Assembly: GCA_001462345.1 (NCBI GenBank)
Contig: LIUM01000002.1
Location: forward strand, 1-64,000
Source: Fibrobacteria bacterium AD312
GTDB taxonomy: Bacteria; Fibrobacterota; Fibrobacteria; Fibrobacterales; Fibrobacteraceae
Direction: 5' to 3'
DNA length: 64,000 nt
Shown piece after piece: positions 50,866-60,746 of this stretch (the first letter of the stretch is position 1; each line of letters opens with the position of its first letter). Under the pieces are notes generated by a model that was not told where the DNA came from, did not search any database, and saw nothing but the letters and a program-made list of their open reading frames with translations. The translations under genes were made by a program, and so were the position numbers.

Positions 50866-52323
50866 TTAATGTAGGTTATTAAAAGTCACTTTATAAACGT
50901 TATTATTGTCTGGTAAATCAAGCAGTATATCACTTTTTTGTTTTTCAATCTTTACCACATTAGCAAAGAACATATACGGTGCCACATTTTCTTGATTTGC
51001 GGTTTCCCATTCTGGCAAAGCATAATACAAATGAAAGTGTTCATCAGCATAATTCGCTGCGGTCATATAGCTGAACAAAACATGTTCAAAGCTATGCAAC
51101 GAAGTCTTCCAATTATGAATTTTTGGATATCTATCAACGGGTTTGTTTTCCACACCATCAACCATATGCCAAATTTCACCGTGTTCCTTATCTGTCATAA
51201 TCTCTAACCAGTACTTCTGAGTTTCATTGAGGTACTCATAGAAGAACGGGTCATGAATGCTTAATATTTCTGCCGCTTGATCCAACTCCGCAAGAATCCA
51301 CCATTCCTTATCAATATCTAAGCTATTGTCGGCATTGAATCGACGAGCCCAAGACCCAGGAATTTTACTTCCCTTAACTTTTGGTATAAAGGCATCTTTA
51401 AGAATTTTTTCAATATTAGGACGAGCAAAATGAACATAGAACGAATCTCCAAGAAGCTGCCCTACCTTCAAAATCACCCAAAAAGTCTTCACGGAATGAC
51501 CAAAATCAGTATGATCTGTTCCTAGCTGCATGCTATCCATATTATTTTGGGTTCCCCAGAACATCTTGTATTTTTCACTATAAAAATGTGTGATCAGAAT
51601 ATCTGTAATTTTCTTCATGTCTTTTTTCCAGATACTCTTATATGGTTCGGGAAGACATGGCGTGAGCATCAACATGTAAGCATAAAGTTGATCAAGCTGA
51701 GCGACAATCTGGACTTCTCCTTCACTCTTAGGATTGTTTTTAGGCAACCACATAAGATACCCTCGTCTGTCACTTAAATAGGCGTTGAAGATGTAGTCTT
51801 TGATTTGAATAATTCGATGTAAAATGGTTTTATCATGAGTCAAGAAATAATACATCCCAAGGCCTGTAAGTCCATAAGCCAAATCCTGACTCGTTCGATC
51901 ACTACGAGCATTATCCCACTTGCCAGAAATAGTTTGTATCACACACATACCATAATTACCATCAATGGCTTTAAGCAAAACATCAACCCCTTTCTTACAG
52001 AGATTGAGATACTTCACATTACCAGTCATATGGAATGCTATTCCGTAGGCATAGGTTTGACGAGAGTGCGCACGGATAAAATTCTTATCAAGTTCTATCA
52101 GTCCCTTAGTATCTTCGCTTTTCAAAGCGGCCTTAATTTCACGAGGTAATTCACCAGATTTTCTGTTGAAAGCTTCACCTGAATTAGAACGATAAGTTGG
52201 AAACAAGTCGCTATCACCTGTAGCATAAGCCTCTTCTTTATCCCAGAAGAGAAGTAACGTATTCAAGTGTTTTAGCCAACCACTTGCAGACACCACTAGT
52301 TTAGTATTCGTTGTATTTTTCAT
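50866..52323 (-). CDS. AGE (N-acylglucosamine 2-epimerase)-like alpha/alpha-barrel protein
   Basis: The 485-residue product resembles the N-acylglucosamine 2-epimerase / mannose isomerase superfamily, which epimerises or isomerises sugars in an (alpha/alpha)6 barrel. It has repeated helical pairs (SRQTYAYGIAFHMTG, RTSQDLAYGLTGLGMYYF, TDHTDFGHSVKTFW) and near the end NWKTSLHSFEHVLF, where family enzymes have the catalytic His. Extra length and some insertions make it a divergent member. GGGGA precedes the ATG. It sits 10 bases after the PfpI-like gene and they share a transcript, which ends at the terminator at 50811. Substrate unknown. Confidence 0.72.
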   Translation of the reverse strand: MKNTTNTKLVVSASGWLKHLNTLLLFWDKEEAYATGDSDLFPTYRSNSGEAFNRKSGELPREIKAALKSEDTKGLIELDKNFIRAHSRQTYAYGIAFHMTGNVKYLNLCKKGVDVLLKAIDGNYGMCVIQTISGKWDNARSDRTSQDLAYGLTGLGMYYFLTHDKTILHRIIQIKDYIFNAYLSDRRGYLMWLPKNNPKSEGEVQIVAQLDQLYAYMLMLTPCLPEPYKSIWKKDMKKITDILITHFYSEKYKMFWGTQNNMDSMQLGTDHTDFGHSVKTFWVILKVGQLLGDSFYVHFARPNIEKILKDAFIPKVKGSKIPGSWARRFNADNSLDIDKEWWILAELDQAAEILSIHDPFFYEYLNETQKYWLEIMTDKEHGEIWHMVDGVENKPVDRYPKIHNWKTSLHSFEHVLFSYMTAANYADEHFHLYYALPEWETANQENVAPYMFFANVVKIEKQKSDILLDLPDNNNVYKVTFNNLH

Positions 52324-52333
52324 TTAATCCCCT

Positions 52334-52975
52334 TTATTGAATGTTATGGATAAGTTTATAAGATTGAATAAGAGCCTCACAAAAAGAGTCAATATCTGCT
52401 GCCGAACGCCCTGTAACAAGATCATGGTCTATCACAACATGTTTTTCATCAGCCACAAATTGAGCTCCTGCATTGACAATATCAGCGAGTACCACCGTAT
52501 GACAAATCACTTTACGATTTTTTAATAATTCTGGATTTGGAGTAAGAATCCAAAGTGCATGACAAAGTGCTCCCTTCACAATAAATGGATTGGCCATCGC
52601 ACTAGCCATAAATCGAACTGCTGCGGGAGAGCGAACTGTTTCAGGAGATCCCAAACTTCCCATAGGAGGAATCTCACGAAGACGTACCGCCACATAATTC
52701 GCAGCCGTTAGTACAAAGGCATAATCATTGGGATTTGCGTCCGCTATTTCCTTATCTACAACTAGAGTTTGAATTTCTTTCCCCACCGAATCCACATCAC
52801 TGACAAGAGTTCTCTCCTTTTCTCCCCATAAGTAAGTCATGAAATCAACTTGAACCCCGAGATCTTCAAAGAACTTCTTATAGTGAGCAACTTCACTAGG
52901 AATAAATTCAGTCTCTACAAGAACAGCTACTTTTTTTTCACGCATTATTTTTGCATTATCACTCTCAATTAGCAT
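52334..52975 (-). CDS. DJ-1/PfpI family protein
   Basis: The 213-residue protein has the DJ-1/PfpI alpha/beta fold: KKVAVLVETEFIPSEV at the start (acidic residue in the active site), a central DYAFVLTAANYVAVRLR, and GALCHALWIL with the nucleophile Cys138 followed by His. The family includes deglycase/glyoxalase-like enzymes, chaperones and proteases. The ATG at 52975 has AGGAGG 5 bases upstream; the in-frame GTG at 52981 is too close to this site. Together with the AGE-like gene it suggests a role near reactive sugars or their damage, but this is inference. Confidence 0.8.
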   Translation of the reverse strand: MLIESDNAKIMREKKVAVLVETEFIPSEVAHYKKFFEDLGVQVDFMTYLWGEKERTLVSDVDSVGKEIQTLVVDKEIADANPNDYAFVLTAANYVAVRLREIPPMGSLGSPETVRSPAAVRFMASAMANPFIVKGALCHALWILTPNPELLKNRKVICHTVVLADIVNAGAQFVADEKHVVIDHDLVTGRSAADIDSFCEALIQSYKLIHNIQ

Positions 52976-52981
52976 CTCCAC

Positions 52982-53296
52982 CTCCTATTTATTTTTTCGT
53001 AAAAAATATAATGTGAATTATATAGATAGTCTTTATTTACCAAAAACACAAAATTTATTTTTTATTTCATTCAAACTCACTAAACCCTCTTGTATTAGGA
53101 GCACTCGTTATATCAAGCATAATCATTTTTAATTAGCCCATTATTAGTAAATAACCCTCGTCATTAAATGTTCTAGTTGAAAGCCTATACTTTAAAGATG
53201 ATTTTTAATTCATTGAAAATCATTTGGCCATTGGCCTTTCTGGTGAAGAAAGCTTAAACCAATAAAAATAACGAGCAGTCGTTTATTCAATAGTGA
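52982..53296. other. gene-free upstream region of PfpI and FISUMP remnant
   Basis: AT-rich DNA with no coding frame I can support. It must hold the promoter of the PfpI-AGE operon on the minus strand. It has no visible link to the lost 5' end of the FISUMP pseudogene to its right. Confidence 0.4.
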
Positions 53297-53758
53297 TTAG
53301 CCTTGTTTTATGATTATTTTCAAGATTCAAGAGACGGGTACATATATAAGTTAGTCACGATTAACAACCAAACATGGTTTGCAGAAAATCTTCGATACAA
53401 AATAGAAAAAAGTTTCACTCCAAATGAAGAGCTCTATAAATTCGTAGGTAGATATTATTCATGGCAAGATGCATAAACCGCTTGTTCAAAAAAATTTCGT
53501 ATACCATCTTCAAAAGATTTGAAAAAATTATGACTGTTCGTTACACAAAATAACGACTGCGAAAATGTAGGAACTAGTTTAAACGCATTACCAACAGGGT
53601 CTTATTTCGACAGTCTCTACTTGGTTGGATCATTAGCCCGTTTTTGGACAAGCGACAAACATACATCATGGGTCATAAATTTCTGGAAAGACAACTTCTT
53701 CGATGACGAAGGAGCAGATGTAAATTGGAAAATTTCTGTCCGCTGTATAAAGCATTAA
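53297..53758 (+). pseudogene. FISUMP (Fibrobacter major paralogous) domain protein remnant
   Basis: One frame reads DSRDGYIYKLVTINNQTW, FAENLRY, GRYYSWQDA, then stop TAA (53474), ACSKKFRIPSSKDLKKL, stop TGA (53531), then the end ARFWTSDKHTSWVINFW and SVRCIKH before the TAA at 53756. These are the hallmarks of the FISUMP domain (DSRDG, QTW(M/F)AENL, GR(L/Y)Y, SVRC). Two in-frame stops, a missing 5' part with no signal sequence and a shortened middle mark it as a pseudogene. No frameshift is needed to follow it. Confidence 0.85.
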
Positions 53759-53862
53759 AAAACCTGCTGTTCAGATAGTATTTTTAAGATGTTTTTAAAT
53801 AATTAAACATTTTTTCAAAGAGGCTTTTTCTAAATTTGTCTTTATAAAAAAAGAAGGAACTT

Positions 53863-54975
53863 ATGAAAGCAGAAGAATTAGCTCAACCTCATTTATTAAA
53901 ACAACCTGTTTATGTCACAGGAAAACCAATTGCCTATACCGCTCGTGAATTTGGCCTTGACCCTAAAAAAATTGATAAACTCGCTTCTAATGAAAACCCT
54001 TATGGACCAAGCCCTAAAGGATTAGAAGCGGCTCAAAAAGCTTTATTAGAAGCCAATCTCTACCCCGATGGCGGTTGCTACGATTTAACATCAAAAATTT
54101 GTGAATTTCGTAATGTTAAAAGAGAACAAATCATTATTGGAAACGGCTCTAACGAACTTTTAGATATGATTGCACAAGTTTTTCTTGGTGAAAATACCGA
54201 AGCCATTATGGGAAATCATAGCTTTGCCGTTTATAAATTAGCGACTCTTGCTATGAACGCCAAGCCAGTTGAAATTGATATGCCTGCTCCTGATTATAAG
54301 CATAATCTCAGAGCCATGAAAGAAGCTATTAACGAAAGAACAAGGCTTGTATTCCTCGCCAATCCAAACAATCCTACTGGTTCTGAAATAGACGCTCAAG
54401 AAATCCTCGACTTTGCAAAGAGCCTCCCAGAACACGTAATCTTAGTAATGGATGAAGCTTATACTGAATTTATTGAATCAGAAGCCCCTAACTTGCTTCC
54501 TCTTATTGAAAAAGGCCTTCCTATCATCTGCTGCCGTACATTCTCTAAAATTTATGGCCTAGCAGGGCTTCGAGTAGGTTATGCCATTTCACGTCCAGAT
54601 ATCATTAGCTTGATTCAACGCGTTCGTGAACCTTTTAATGTGAATAGTATTGCACAGGCTGCCGCTATTGCAGCAATAGATGATACCTCTTTTGTAGAAG
54701 AAGTTCGTGAGAAGAATACTCAAGGTCTCTTACAACTAGAAACAGGCCTAAATGCCATGGGCTTATCTTACGTCCCTACCCGAGCTAATTTTATTGCTGT
54801 TGTTGGTGTTGTAGAACCACTAAAAGCCTTTGACTACTTACAAAAGAAGGGGACGATTGTTCGCCCTCAACCACAAATTGGAAATGTCATTCGAGTGACC
54901 GTTGGCACGAAAGAACAAAACGAACGTTTCTTAAATAACTTAAAATCCTATTTAATTGAAAAAAGTGATTCTTAA
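53863..54975 (+). CDS. hisC: histidinol-phosphate aminotransferase HisC
   Basis: HisC is a PLP enzyme that converts imidazole-acetol phosphate to histidinol phosphate in histidine synthesis. The 370-residue product has LASNENPYGPSPKG near the start, NPNNPTGS, MDEAYTEF and the PLP lysine in TFSKIYGLAGLRVGY (Lys229). AAGGAAC precedes the ATG. It is single here, with no other his gene nearby. Its stop overlaps the convergent nickel-transport gene stop by 4 bases. Confidence 0.93.
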   Translation: MKAEELAQPHLLKQPVYVTGKPIAYTAREFGLDPKKIDKLASNENPYGPSPKGLEAAQKALLEANLYPDGGCYDLTSKICEFRNVKREQIIIGNGSNELLDMIAQVFLGENTEAIMGNHSFAVYKLATLAMNAKPVEIDMPAPDYKHNLRAMKEAINERTRLVFLANPNNPTGSEIDAQEILDFAKSLPEHVILVMDEAYTEFIESEAPNLLPLIEKGLPIICCRTFSKIYGLAGLRVGYAISRPDIISLIQRVREPFNVNSIAQAAAIAAIDDTSFVEEVREKNTQGLLQLETGLNAMGLSYVPTRANFIAVVGVVEPLKAFDYLQKKGTIVRPQPQIGNVIRVTVGTKEQNERFLNNLKSYLIEKSDS

Positions 54976-55919
54976 GGCGCCGAAACGCTAAAGAAAAGTA
55001 ATAAGCCAGTTATACTGACTAAAACACCTCCGCAAAGAGACACAATCATATTCATGTTTTGTGTTAAGAATCCTATTTTATGGGCACCGTGATCAATCCC
55101 TTGCCTTAAAAAGATTGTTCCTACACCAAATAGAATATTGGTAAACGCCATTCCAAATCCTATTGCTAGTGCACCCAAAAGAGCCATTCCGTATAAGCCT
55201 TGTAATAAGCAGAAAAAGACCACCAAAGCCACGGCTGGGCAAGGGACAATACCTGTTATAAAGGATACGGCAAGCAATTCTTTCCAAGAAGCTTGAGTTT
55301 CTATTATTGAATTAGATGATTCTTCTTGTTTTATTTTAATCCGATTAAAAATAGAAGCCCCTATCAATATAAGACCTGTTAAAACCACTAACAAATAGCT
55401 TCCCTTTTCTATCGCCAATCGACTTAACTCAAAAGTAGAGAAAACCATAGCACGAGCTAATAAGAATAGAACAAACAATAAAATAACTGCACTCATTGTA
55501 TGAATCATTGTAATCGAAAAGCCTAAACTGACTCCATGCCACCATTTCCCTCGACGTGCTAAAAAATACCCCGCCACGACAGATTTTCCATGACCTGGAC
55601 CCAACGCATGAACTAAACCATAGATAAAGCAAATCAGAAAAAACCAACCGATCACTTTGTCATCACCTTCTTTCATTGCTTTTAAATAGGCTGTTAACTT
55701 GTCACGTAATTTTTTTTGTAGTGAAACCAACTCTTGCCAAGCACCACTCTTTAAGAAAAAAGATTTTTGTACCTGTGTTGGTACCTGCACAGAAGTCGTA
55801 TCTTCTGCTATCGTTTGAACACTTGTTGCAGGAGTTCGCTCCATATTAAAACGTTTTTGAGAAACATTACCAAAAGAAACGGTAATCAATAAAAGCAAAG
55901 CAAATAATATGGTTTTCAT
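54972..55919 (-). CDS. NicO-family nickel/cobalt transporter
   Basis: The 315-residue product has a signal-like start, a periplasmic stretch (about 20-85) and about six membrane segments. The hallmark HALGPGHGKSVVAGYF lies in the first membrane half and GIVPCPAVALV in the second, as in NicO/RcnA-type permeases. Divalent metal export or import is likely; direction is not fixed by sequence. It lies 2 bases after the DUF1007 gene, a common pairing. Confidence 0.87.
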   Translation of the reverse strand: MKTILFALLLLITVSFGNVSQKRFNMERTPATSVQTIAEDTTSVQVPTQVQKSFFLKSGAWQELVSLQKKLRDKLTAYLKAMKEGDDKVIGWFFLICFIYGLVHALGPGHGKSVVAGYFLARRGKWWHGVSLGFSITMIHTMSAVILLFVLFLLARAMVFSTFELSRLAIEKGSYLLVVLTGLILIGASIFNRIKIKQEESSNSIIETQASWKELLAVSFITGIVPCPAVALVVFFCLLQGLYGMALLGALAIGFGMAFTNILFGVGTIFLRQGIDHGAHKIGFLTQNMNMIVSLCGGVLVSITGLLLFFSVSAP

Positions 55920-55921
55920 TG

Positions 55922-56506
55922 TTATTTTTCCCTAAAACGTAAATAAAGAGCTTCTGTACTTGGCGGAAAAGCCTTAAATAAAGTCAACCCTTCTAAAACA
56001 TCCGTAAAATATTCCACCTCAATATTTGAAGGGGCTTGTACTTTCACTTTATTCATATCCAAATCAAATTGAATGTAATTAGACAAATCTTTTAATGCGA
56101 ATGTTAAAATGGTGTATTCTTTCTGAGCCTTCATTTTAAAATTAAGATCAAAATAAATAACTAAGGAAGCCCCTTCTTTTTTTACCTCACAATTTTTATA
56201 GCCATTAGAAGCCAAAAACTGTGTTCCCATCAATAAATAATTGTAATAATTAAAACGTTGAGCCGATTGAACTACAGAACGTTCTATTTCATACCACTCT
56301 TCTGCACTTAATTTTCCATCTTGATTTATATCCACGGCATCTATTTTTGCAGCACTATATAATTCATCAAATACCCAGCGGTTTTTAATAATCATTTCCC
56401 CTGACGATTCAAATTCTATCGATAAAAAAACCGTTGCAAATATATGGGGATGTGCATATAAGGAAGCAGAAAAAAAGAGGCAAATCCATATTATTGGTTT
56501 CATCAT
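55922..56506 (-). CDS. DUF1007 family periplasmic protein
   Basis: The 194-residue product has a signal peptide (about residues 1-18, ending LYA) followed at once by HPHIFATVFLSIEF, the metal-binding-like start of DUF1007. An EF-hand-like loop, DINQDGKLSAEEW, follows. DUF1007 proteins are often encoded next to NicO-type nickel/cobalt permeases, as here, so a role as periplasmic metal partner is likely. Confidence 0.85.
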   Translation of the reverse strand: MMKPIIWICLFFSASLYAHPHIFATVFLSIEFESSGEMIIKNRWVFDELYSAAKIDAVDINQDGKLSAEEWYEIERSVVQSAQRFNYYNYLLMGTQFLASNGYKNCEVKKEGASLVIYFDLNFKMKAQKEYTILTFALKDLSNYIQFDLDMNKVKVQAPSNIEVEYFTDVLEGLTLFKAFPPSTEALYLRFREK

Positions 56507-56619
56507 AAAAACAAATTATAATTTTATTTTTTTAAACCAGATAATATTATTGATCAAATTCAAAAACTTGAAATTTTCAGCTTATTAGTATAAAAAAGAA
56601 TAATGTTATTTGTTTCTAA

Positions 56620-57756
56620 TCACATGATGACTAAATCATTCTTATGAATGACTTCGTCAGGGACTTTATTACCTAATAAAGCATGAACATCTGCTGTTTT
56701 TTTGCGTAAAACTAATTTCAATGTTTCGCTATCGTATTTACTGATTCCGCGTGCAATTGGAGTTCCTGATTCATCTAACACGTTAACCAAATCCCCTTGA
56801 TCAAAATGTTTCTGAACAGAGATGACACCCACAGGCAAAAGACTGGAGTGCTTTTCTCTCAATGCCTTACAACCACCCGCATCAATCACTACAGCCCCTC
56901 TTGGTGTACTTACAAAAGACAACCAGCGTTGGCGACTGCTAAGCTTTTTAGAAGACCCTGTAAAAAGAGTTCCAGGTGCATTTTCATAAAACACCTGGTG
57001 AGGAAAAACTCGTTTTCCATTGGCTAAAAAGGCATTGCATCCACTCTTCACTACAGCCCGAATAGACTTTAGTTTAGAATACATGCCCCCTGTACTAACT
57101 GCAGAGCCAGCCGCATCGGGTTTACCCGCAAGAGCCATGATTTCAGAATTAATTTCTGGTACAAATCGTAAAAGACGGGCATTTGGATTTGTTTTAGGAT
57201 TAGCATCAAACAACCCGTCTTCATCGGTAAATATCAACAACAAATCAGCATCTAAAAATAAAGCCACGTCACTTGAAAGCTTATCATTATCGCCCACTTT
57301 TATTTCGGCAGTCGCTAAAGAATCATTTTCATTAATGATAGGAACTATTTTTTTTGCAAGCATAACCTTAATCATGTTTTGCAAATTTTTATAACGATCA
57401 CGAGAACGGAAATCCTCTGCAGAAAGAAGAATTTGACCAACAGACATATTGCATTTTGCAAACTCTTCACTGTAAGTATGCATCAACTCAATCTGGCCAA
57501 CAGCAGCACAAGCTTGTTTTTCTGGAATGACGGCAGGTTTTTTTTCATAGCCAAGTTTAGCCATTCCTGTACCAACGGCGCCGCTAGTCACAATCACTAT
57601 TTCTTTATCAATGGACAATTTCGCCACTGAATCTGCAAGAGCTGCAATGTAGCGAATATTAACTCCACCTTGTTTAGGATCCACAAGAATACTAGATCCA
57701 ATCTTGATTACAATACGACGAGCTTCATCTAATATTTTTTTTCTTAATTCACTCAT
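56620..57756 (-). CDS. proB: glutamate 5-kinase ProB
   Basis: ProB phosphorylates glutamate in the first step of proline synthesis. The 378-residue product has RIVIKIGSSILV, an AAK kinase fold with VTSGAVGTGMAKL, INENDSLATAEIKVGDND, GTGGMYSKL-like STGGMYSKLKSI, and a C-terminal PUA domain (about 275-375, AVVIDAGGCKAL). The ATG at 57756 has AGG 8 bases upstream; an in-frame ATG at 57777 overlaps rapA more deeply. It lies just after rapA on the same strand. proA is not in the window. Confidence 0.93.
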   Translation of the reverse strand: MSELRKKILDEARRIVIKIGSSILVDPKQGGVNIRYIAALADSVAKLSIDKEIVIVTSGAVGTGMAKLGYEKKPAVIPEKQACAAVGQIELMHTYSEEFAKCNMSVGQILLSAEDFRSRDRYKNLQNMIKVMLAKKIVPIINENDSLATAEIKVGDNDKLSSDVALFLDADLLLIFTDEDGLFDANPKTNPNARLLRFVPEINSEIMALAGKPDAAGSAVSTGGMYSKLKSIRAVVKSGCNAFLANGKRVFPHQVFYENAPGTLFTGSSKKLSSRQRWLSFVSTPRGAVVIDAGGCKALREKHSSLLPVGVISVQKHFDQGDLVNVLDESGTPIARGISKYDSETLKLVLRKKTADVHALLGNKVPDEVIHKNDLVIM

Positions 57757-57767
57757 GTTAAAACCTA

Positions 57768-60683
57768 TTAACGACAAACAATCAATCGCACGGCATCTAA
57801 GCGCAACTGAGGAGAAGCAGCGGCTTTTTTTCGTTCCTGAATATTTTTTCTCAAAATAGGTAACGAAGTATCACTTTCCGCTTTTCCACGTAAAGAAAGC
57901 AAATGCTGTTTTCTTTGGTATTCTTGTTCCGAACGATTTTCTACCGCTGTTGCAGCTTTGTCTGCCAATTCTGAAACTTGAATGGATACCACACGCTTTG
58001 CCACTGCAAGCCCTTCGCTTGAGAAATATTGAATTTTGGCAGCAACGGCCGCATTTCCCTGAGGGATTGGAGCTGTTTTTGAAGACCCTTGATCTAGGGC
58101 TGAAAGTAATTCTGAATGATTCTCGCCAGTACCATCAATTAATACTCGAAGCACCGCAGGGCCAGCAATGTCTGAAAAACCCCATTCGGCAAGTACAGAA
58201 GGTTCCAGAACAAAATTGTACTGCATCATCAATCCACGAAGACCTGAGTTTTCCCAAATAGAACAAGTAACAGAACCTTTACCCAATGCAGTCGCTAAAT
58301 CAATAGCACCTTGAGTTAAAGGATGTTCCCAACTTAGAAAATCAATATCTTCACGAATCTTTGCTTGTGTTCTTGAATTAGTTAGAGTTAAGGTAGAAGA
58401 AGCGACTTCTCTCTCTTCCCCTTCTTGTTGAGCATACATGGATGATGTAGGCATCCCAGGAATGGTTCCTGACTCTACTTGAGGACCTGTTGTGAAAACA
58501 AAACTATTTGGAATAGAACTTTTTTCTATGTCTACACCATGGGAAGTAAGCACATCATAAACAAAAGAAAATAAAGAAGTGTCTTTATCTAATCTCTGAA
58601 TTTCATCAATGATCTTTCGAGCCGTTTCTGGATCTCTTGAATTAAACTCTAATAAACGATCTCGCCCTTTTTCAATATTTTTACGAAGTTCAAGACTATC
58701 TTGATGTACTAGCGGTATAATATTTTCCACGAAAGAAGCCAAATTCTCATTGGGGCTATCTAACGCTTCAATTAATGCATCTGTATACTTTAAGAAGAGT
58801 TCTCCACCGCTCATTAATGGAGATGTAAATGCACCTAAGCCATCGTGATACCAACGGAACATCACTTCTTGAGCCGAGCCTTTAACATAAGGTACATGAA
58901 TAATAATATCTTGATTTTGACCAATACGATCCAAACGACCAATACGTTGTTCCACTAAAGCCGCGTCTAAAGGCAAATCAAATAAAATCAAATGATGAGC
59001 AAATTGGAAATTACGCCCTTCTGAACCAATCTCGGAAGCAATTAGAAGGTTCGCACCATCGGGTTCAGAGAACCAAGCCGCCGCTTGGTCACGAGCAAGA
59101 ATAGAAAGGTTCTCATGAAAAACAGCATAAGCATCTTTACCTATTGTTTCTTCAAGCAAAGAATCTAAAGCCGAAACCACAGCAATATCTTCACAAATCA
59201 AAAGAATTTTTTCTCTTTGATGTTTTTTTAGAAAAGACATCAACCAAAGAAAGCGTTCGTCTTGATTCCAGCCTTCTTTATAATTTGTAATCAAAAGACC
59301 ATTTTCTTGGATATCCGTGGAATGATCTTGGTCTTTGTTCGCGACTAAAGCAACCCATTCTCTATACTTTGGATTAGGCGCGAGTTCAATCGCATCCAAA
59401 TGACGTTTCGGAAAACCACCAACGCCTTTTCGAGTATTTCTAAAAACGACTGATCCCGTTCCAAGAGCGTCTACAATCCGACGCATCCATTCTCCAGCAG
59501 ACATTGCTTTAGAATTTTCTTTTTCAAGCCAAGAGCGAATTAAAGAATTTTTTGGAACTAATTCATAAAGATCATCCCAACTCAAATGGCTATCAGGATC
59601 CGTGGGTAATTTAGAAAGATCATTCGCTAGTTTTTGATACTTTTCTTGATCTTTTATAAACTCATTGAAATCCGAAAACCGAACTGGATCGAGCATTCGT
59701 AAACGATTAAAATGAGATTCTGGATGAAGCTGTAATGGAGTTCCTGTTAATAATAGGATACCTTTTGAGCGAGCCACTATCGCACTGACAAGCATATACT
59801 CTTTACTAGTAAAACCGTCTTCGCAAACAAGGTGATGAGCTTCATCCACAATGGTTAAATCCCATTTTACCTTTAATAGATCTTCAATTAAAGCTGGATG
59901 ATCCATTAGCAATTCTACAGTACAAATGACTTCATTTGCCTGTAAAAAAGGATTTGGTTTATCATTACCGCTAAATAGAGCTCTTAAAAAGCCTTCATCC
60001 ACTAGTGTGAAAATATGATTGAAACGTCGTTTCATCTCCACCATCCACTGGTGTTTCAAAGATTCAGGGACTAAAATAAGAGATCGAACAACACGTCCTC
60101 GCGCCCGTAAAGCATGCCAAATCATACCTGCTTCAATCGTTTTTCCTAAACCCACTTCATCGGAGAGCATTAGTCTCGGTAGTTCAGAAGAAGAGCAAGC
60201 TCGATGACAGAGATAATACTGATGTTCGATCATATCCACTCGAGGGCCAATCATACCTCGAACAGTGGATGATTGCCACTCCGAAGAAAGCATTAACGCT
60301 TTTTCTCTCAGCTTAAATTCTTTTAAATCTGAAATTTTGCCTTTTAGTAAAGCAGAAAATAAATCCGCAGGGCGAGCAGCCGCCTTAGACAACAAATCAG
60401 ATTCATTCATTTCGCGGCCACCACGGCCACGATAAACGAATAAATCAGCCACATTTTCAACAGACTCAATTAAAAAAGAAACGCCTTTTTCATTTTTTGC
60501 CGTTTCTCCAACAGCTAATACATAACGTTCTACGGGAGCAACATGATTTCTATAAATTCGACTTTGTCCAACAGCAGGAAACTCAAAAACGATGTTTTTA
60601 TTTTGTACGGCAAGAACACGACCAATGCCTAATTCTGGTTCGTGTATACTAATATAACGCTGACCTGGCTTAAAGATACTCAT
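57768..60683 (-). CDS. rapA: RNA polymerase-associated ATPase RapA
   Basis: RapA (HepA) is a SWI2/SNF2-type ATPase that binds RNA polymerase and helps recycle it. The 971-residue length is close to that of E. coli RapA (968). It has an N-terminal Tudor-like pair (FKPGQRYISIHEPELGIGRV), Walker A DEVGLGKTIEAG, DEAHH, LLTGTPLQL, and the motif VI region VEQRIGRLDRIGQ, followed by the RapA C-terminal domain. proB follows in the same orientation. Confidence 0.94.
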   Translation of the reverse strand: MSIFKPGQRYISIHEPELGIGRVLAVQNKNIVFEFPAVGQSRIYRNHVAPVERYVLAVGETAKNEKGVSFLIESVENVADLFVYRGRGGREMNESDLLSKAAARPADLFSALLKGKISDLKEFKLREKALMLSSEWQSSTVRGMIGPRVDMIEHQYYLCHRACSSSELPRLMLSDEVGLGKTIEAGMIWHALRARGRVVRSLILVPESLKHQWMVEMKRRFNHIFTLVDEGFLRALFSGNDKPNPFLQANEVICTVELLMDHPALIEDLLKVKWDLTIVDEAHHLVCEDGFTSKEYMLVSAIVARSKGILLLTGTPLQLHPESHFNRLRMLDPVRFSDFNEFIKDQEKYQKLANDLSKLPTDPDSHLSWDDLYELVPKNSLIRSWLEKENSKAMSAGEWMRRIVDALGTGSVVFRNTRKGVGGFPKRHLDAIELAPNPKYREWVALVANKDQDHSTDIQENGLLITNYKEGWNQDERFLWLMSFLKKHQREKILLICEDIAVVSALDSLLEETIGKDAYAVFHENLSILARDQAAAWFSEPDGANLLIASEIGSEGRNFQFAHHLILFDLPLDAALVEQRIGRLDRIGQNQDIIIHVPYVKGSAQEVMFRWYHDGLGAFTSPLMSGGELFLKYTDALIEALDSPNENLASFVENIIPLVHQDSLELRKNIEKGRDRLLEFNSRDPETARKIIDEIQRLDKDTSLFSFVYDVLTSHGVDIEKSSIPNSFVFTTGPQVESGTIPGMPTSSMYAQQEGEEREVASSTLTLTNSRTQAKIREDIDFLSWEHPLTQGAIDLATALGKGSVTCSIWENSGLRGLMMQYNFVLEPSVLAEWGFSDIAGPAVLRVLIDGTGENHSELLSALDQGSSKTAPIPQGNAAVAAKIQYFSSEGLAVAKRVVSIQVSELADKAATAVENRSEQEYQRKQHLLSLRGKAESDTSLPILRKNIQERKKAAASPQLRLDAVRLIVCR

Positions 60684-60746
60684 GAGGGCATAAATTAGCT
60701 TTTTTCTTTTTAAATAGAAGAAGATGTTTCTAAATTAGTCGTTGTT

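Noticed and set aside
53474-53533. TAA and TGA in the FISUMP frame read as recoding
   Set aside because: Both stops are used normally by genes in this window, no recoding element is seen, the 5' end is missing and the middle is shortened. Pseudogene decay is simpler.
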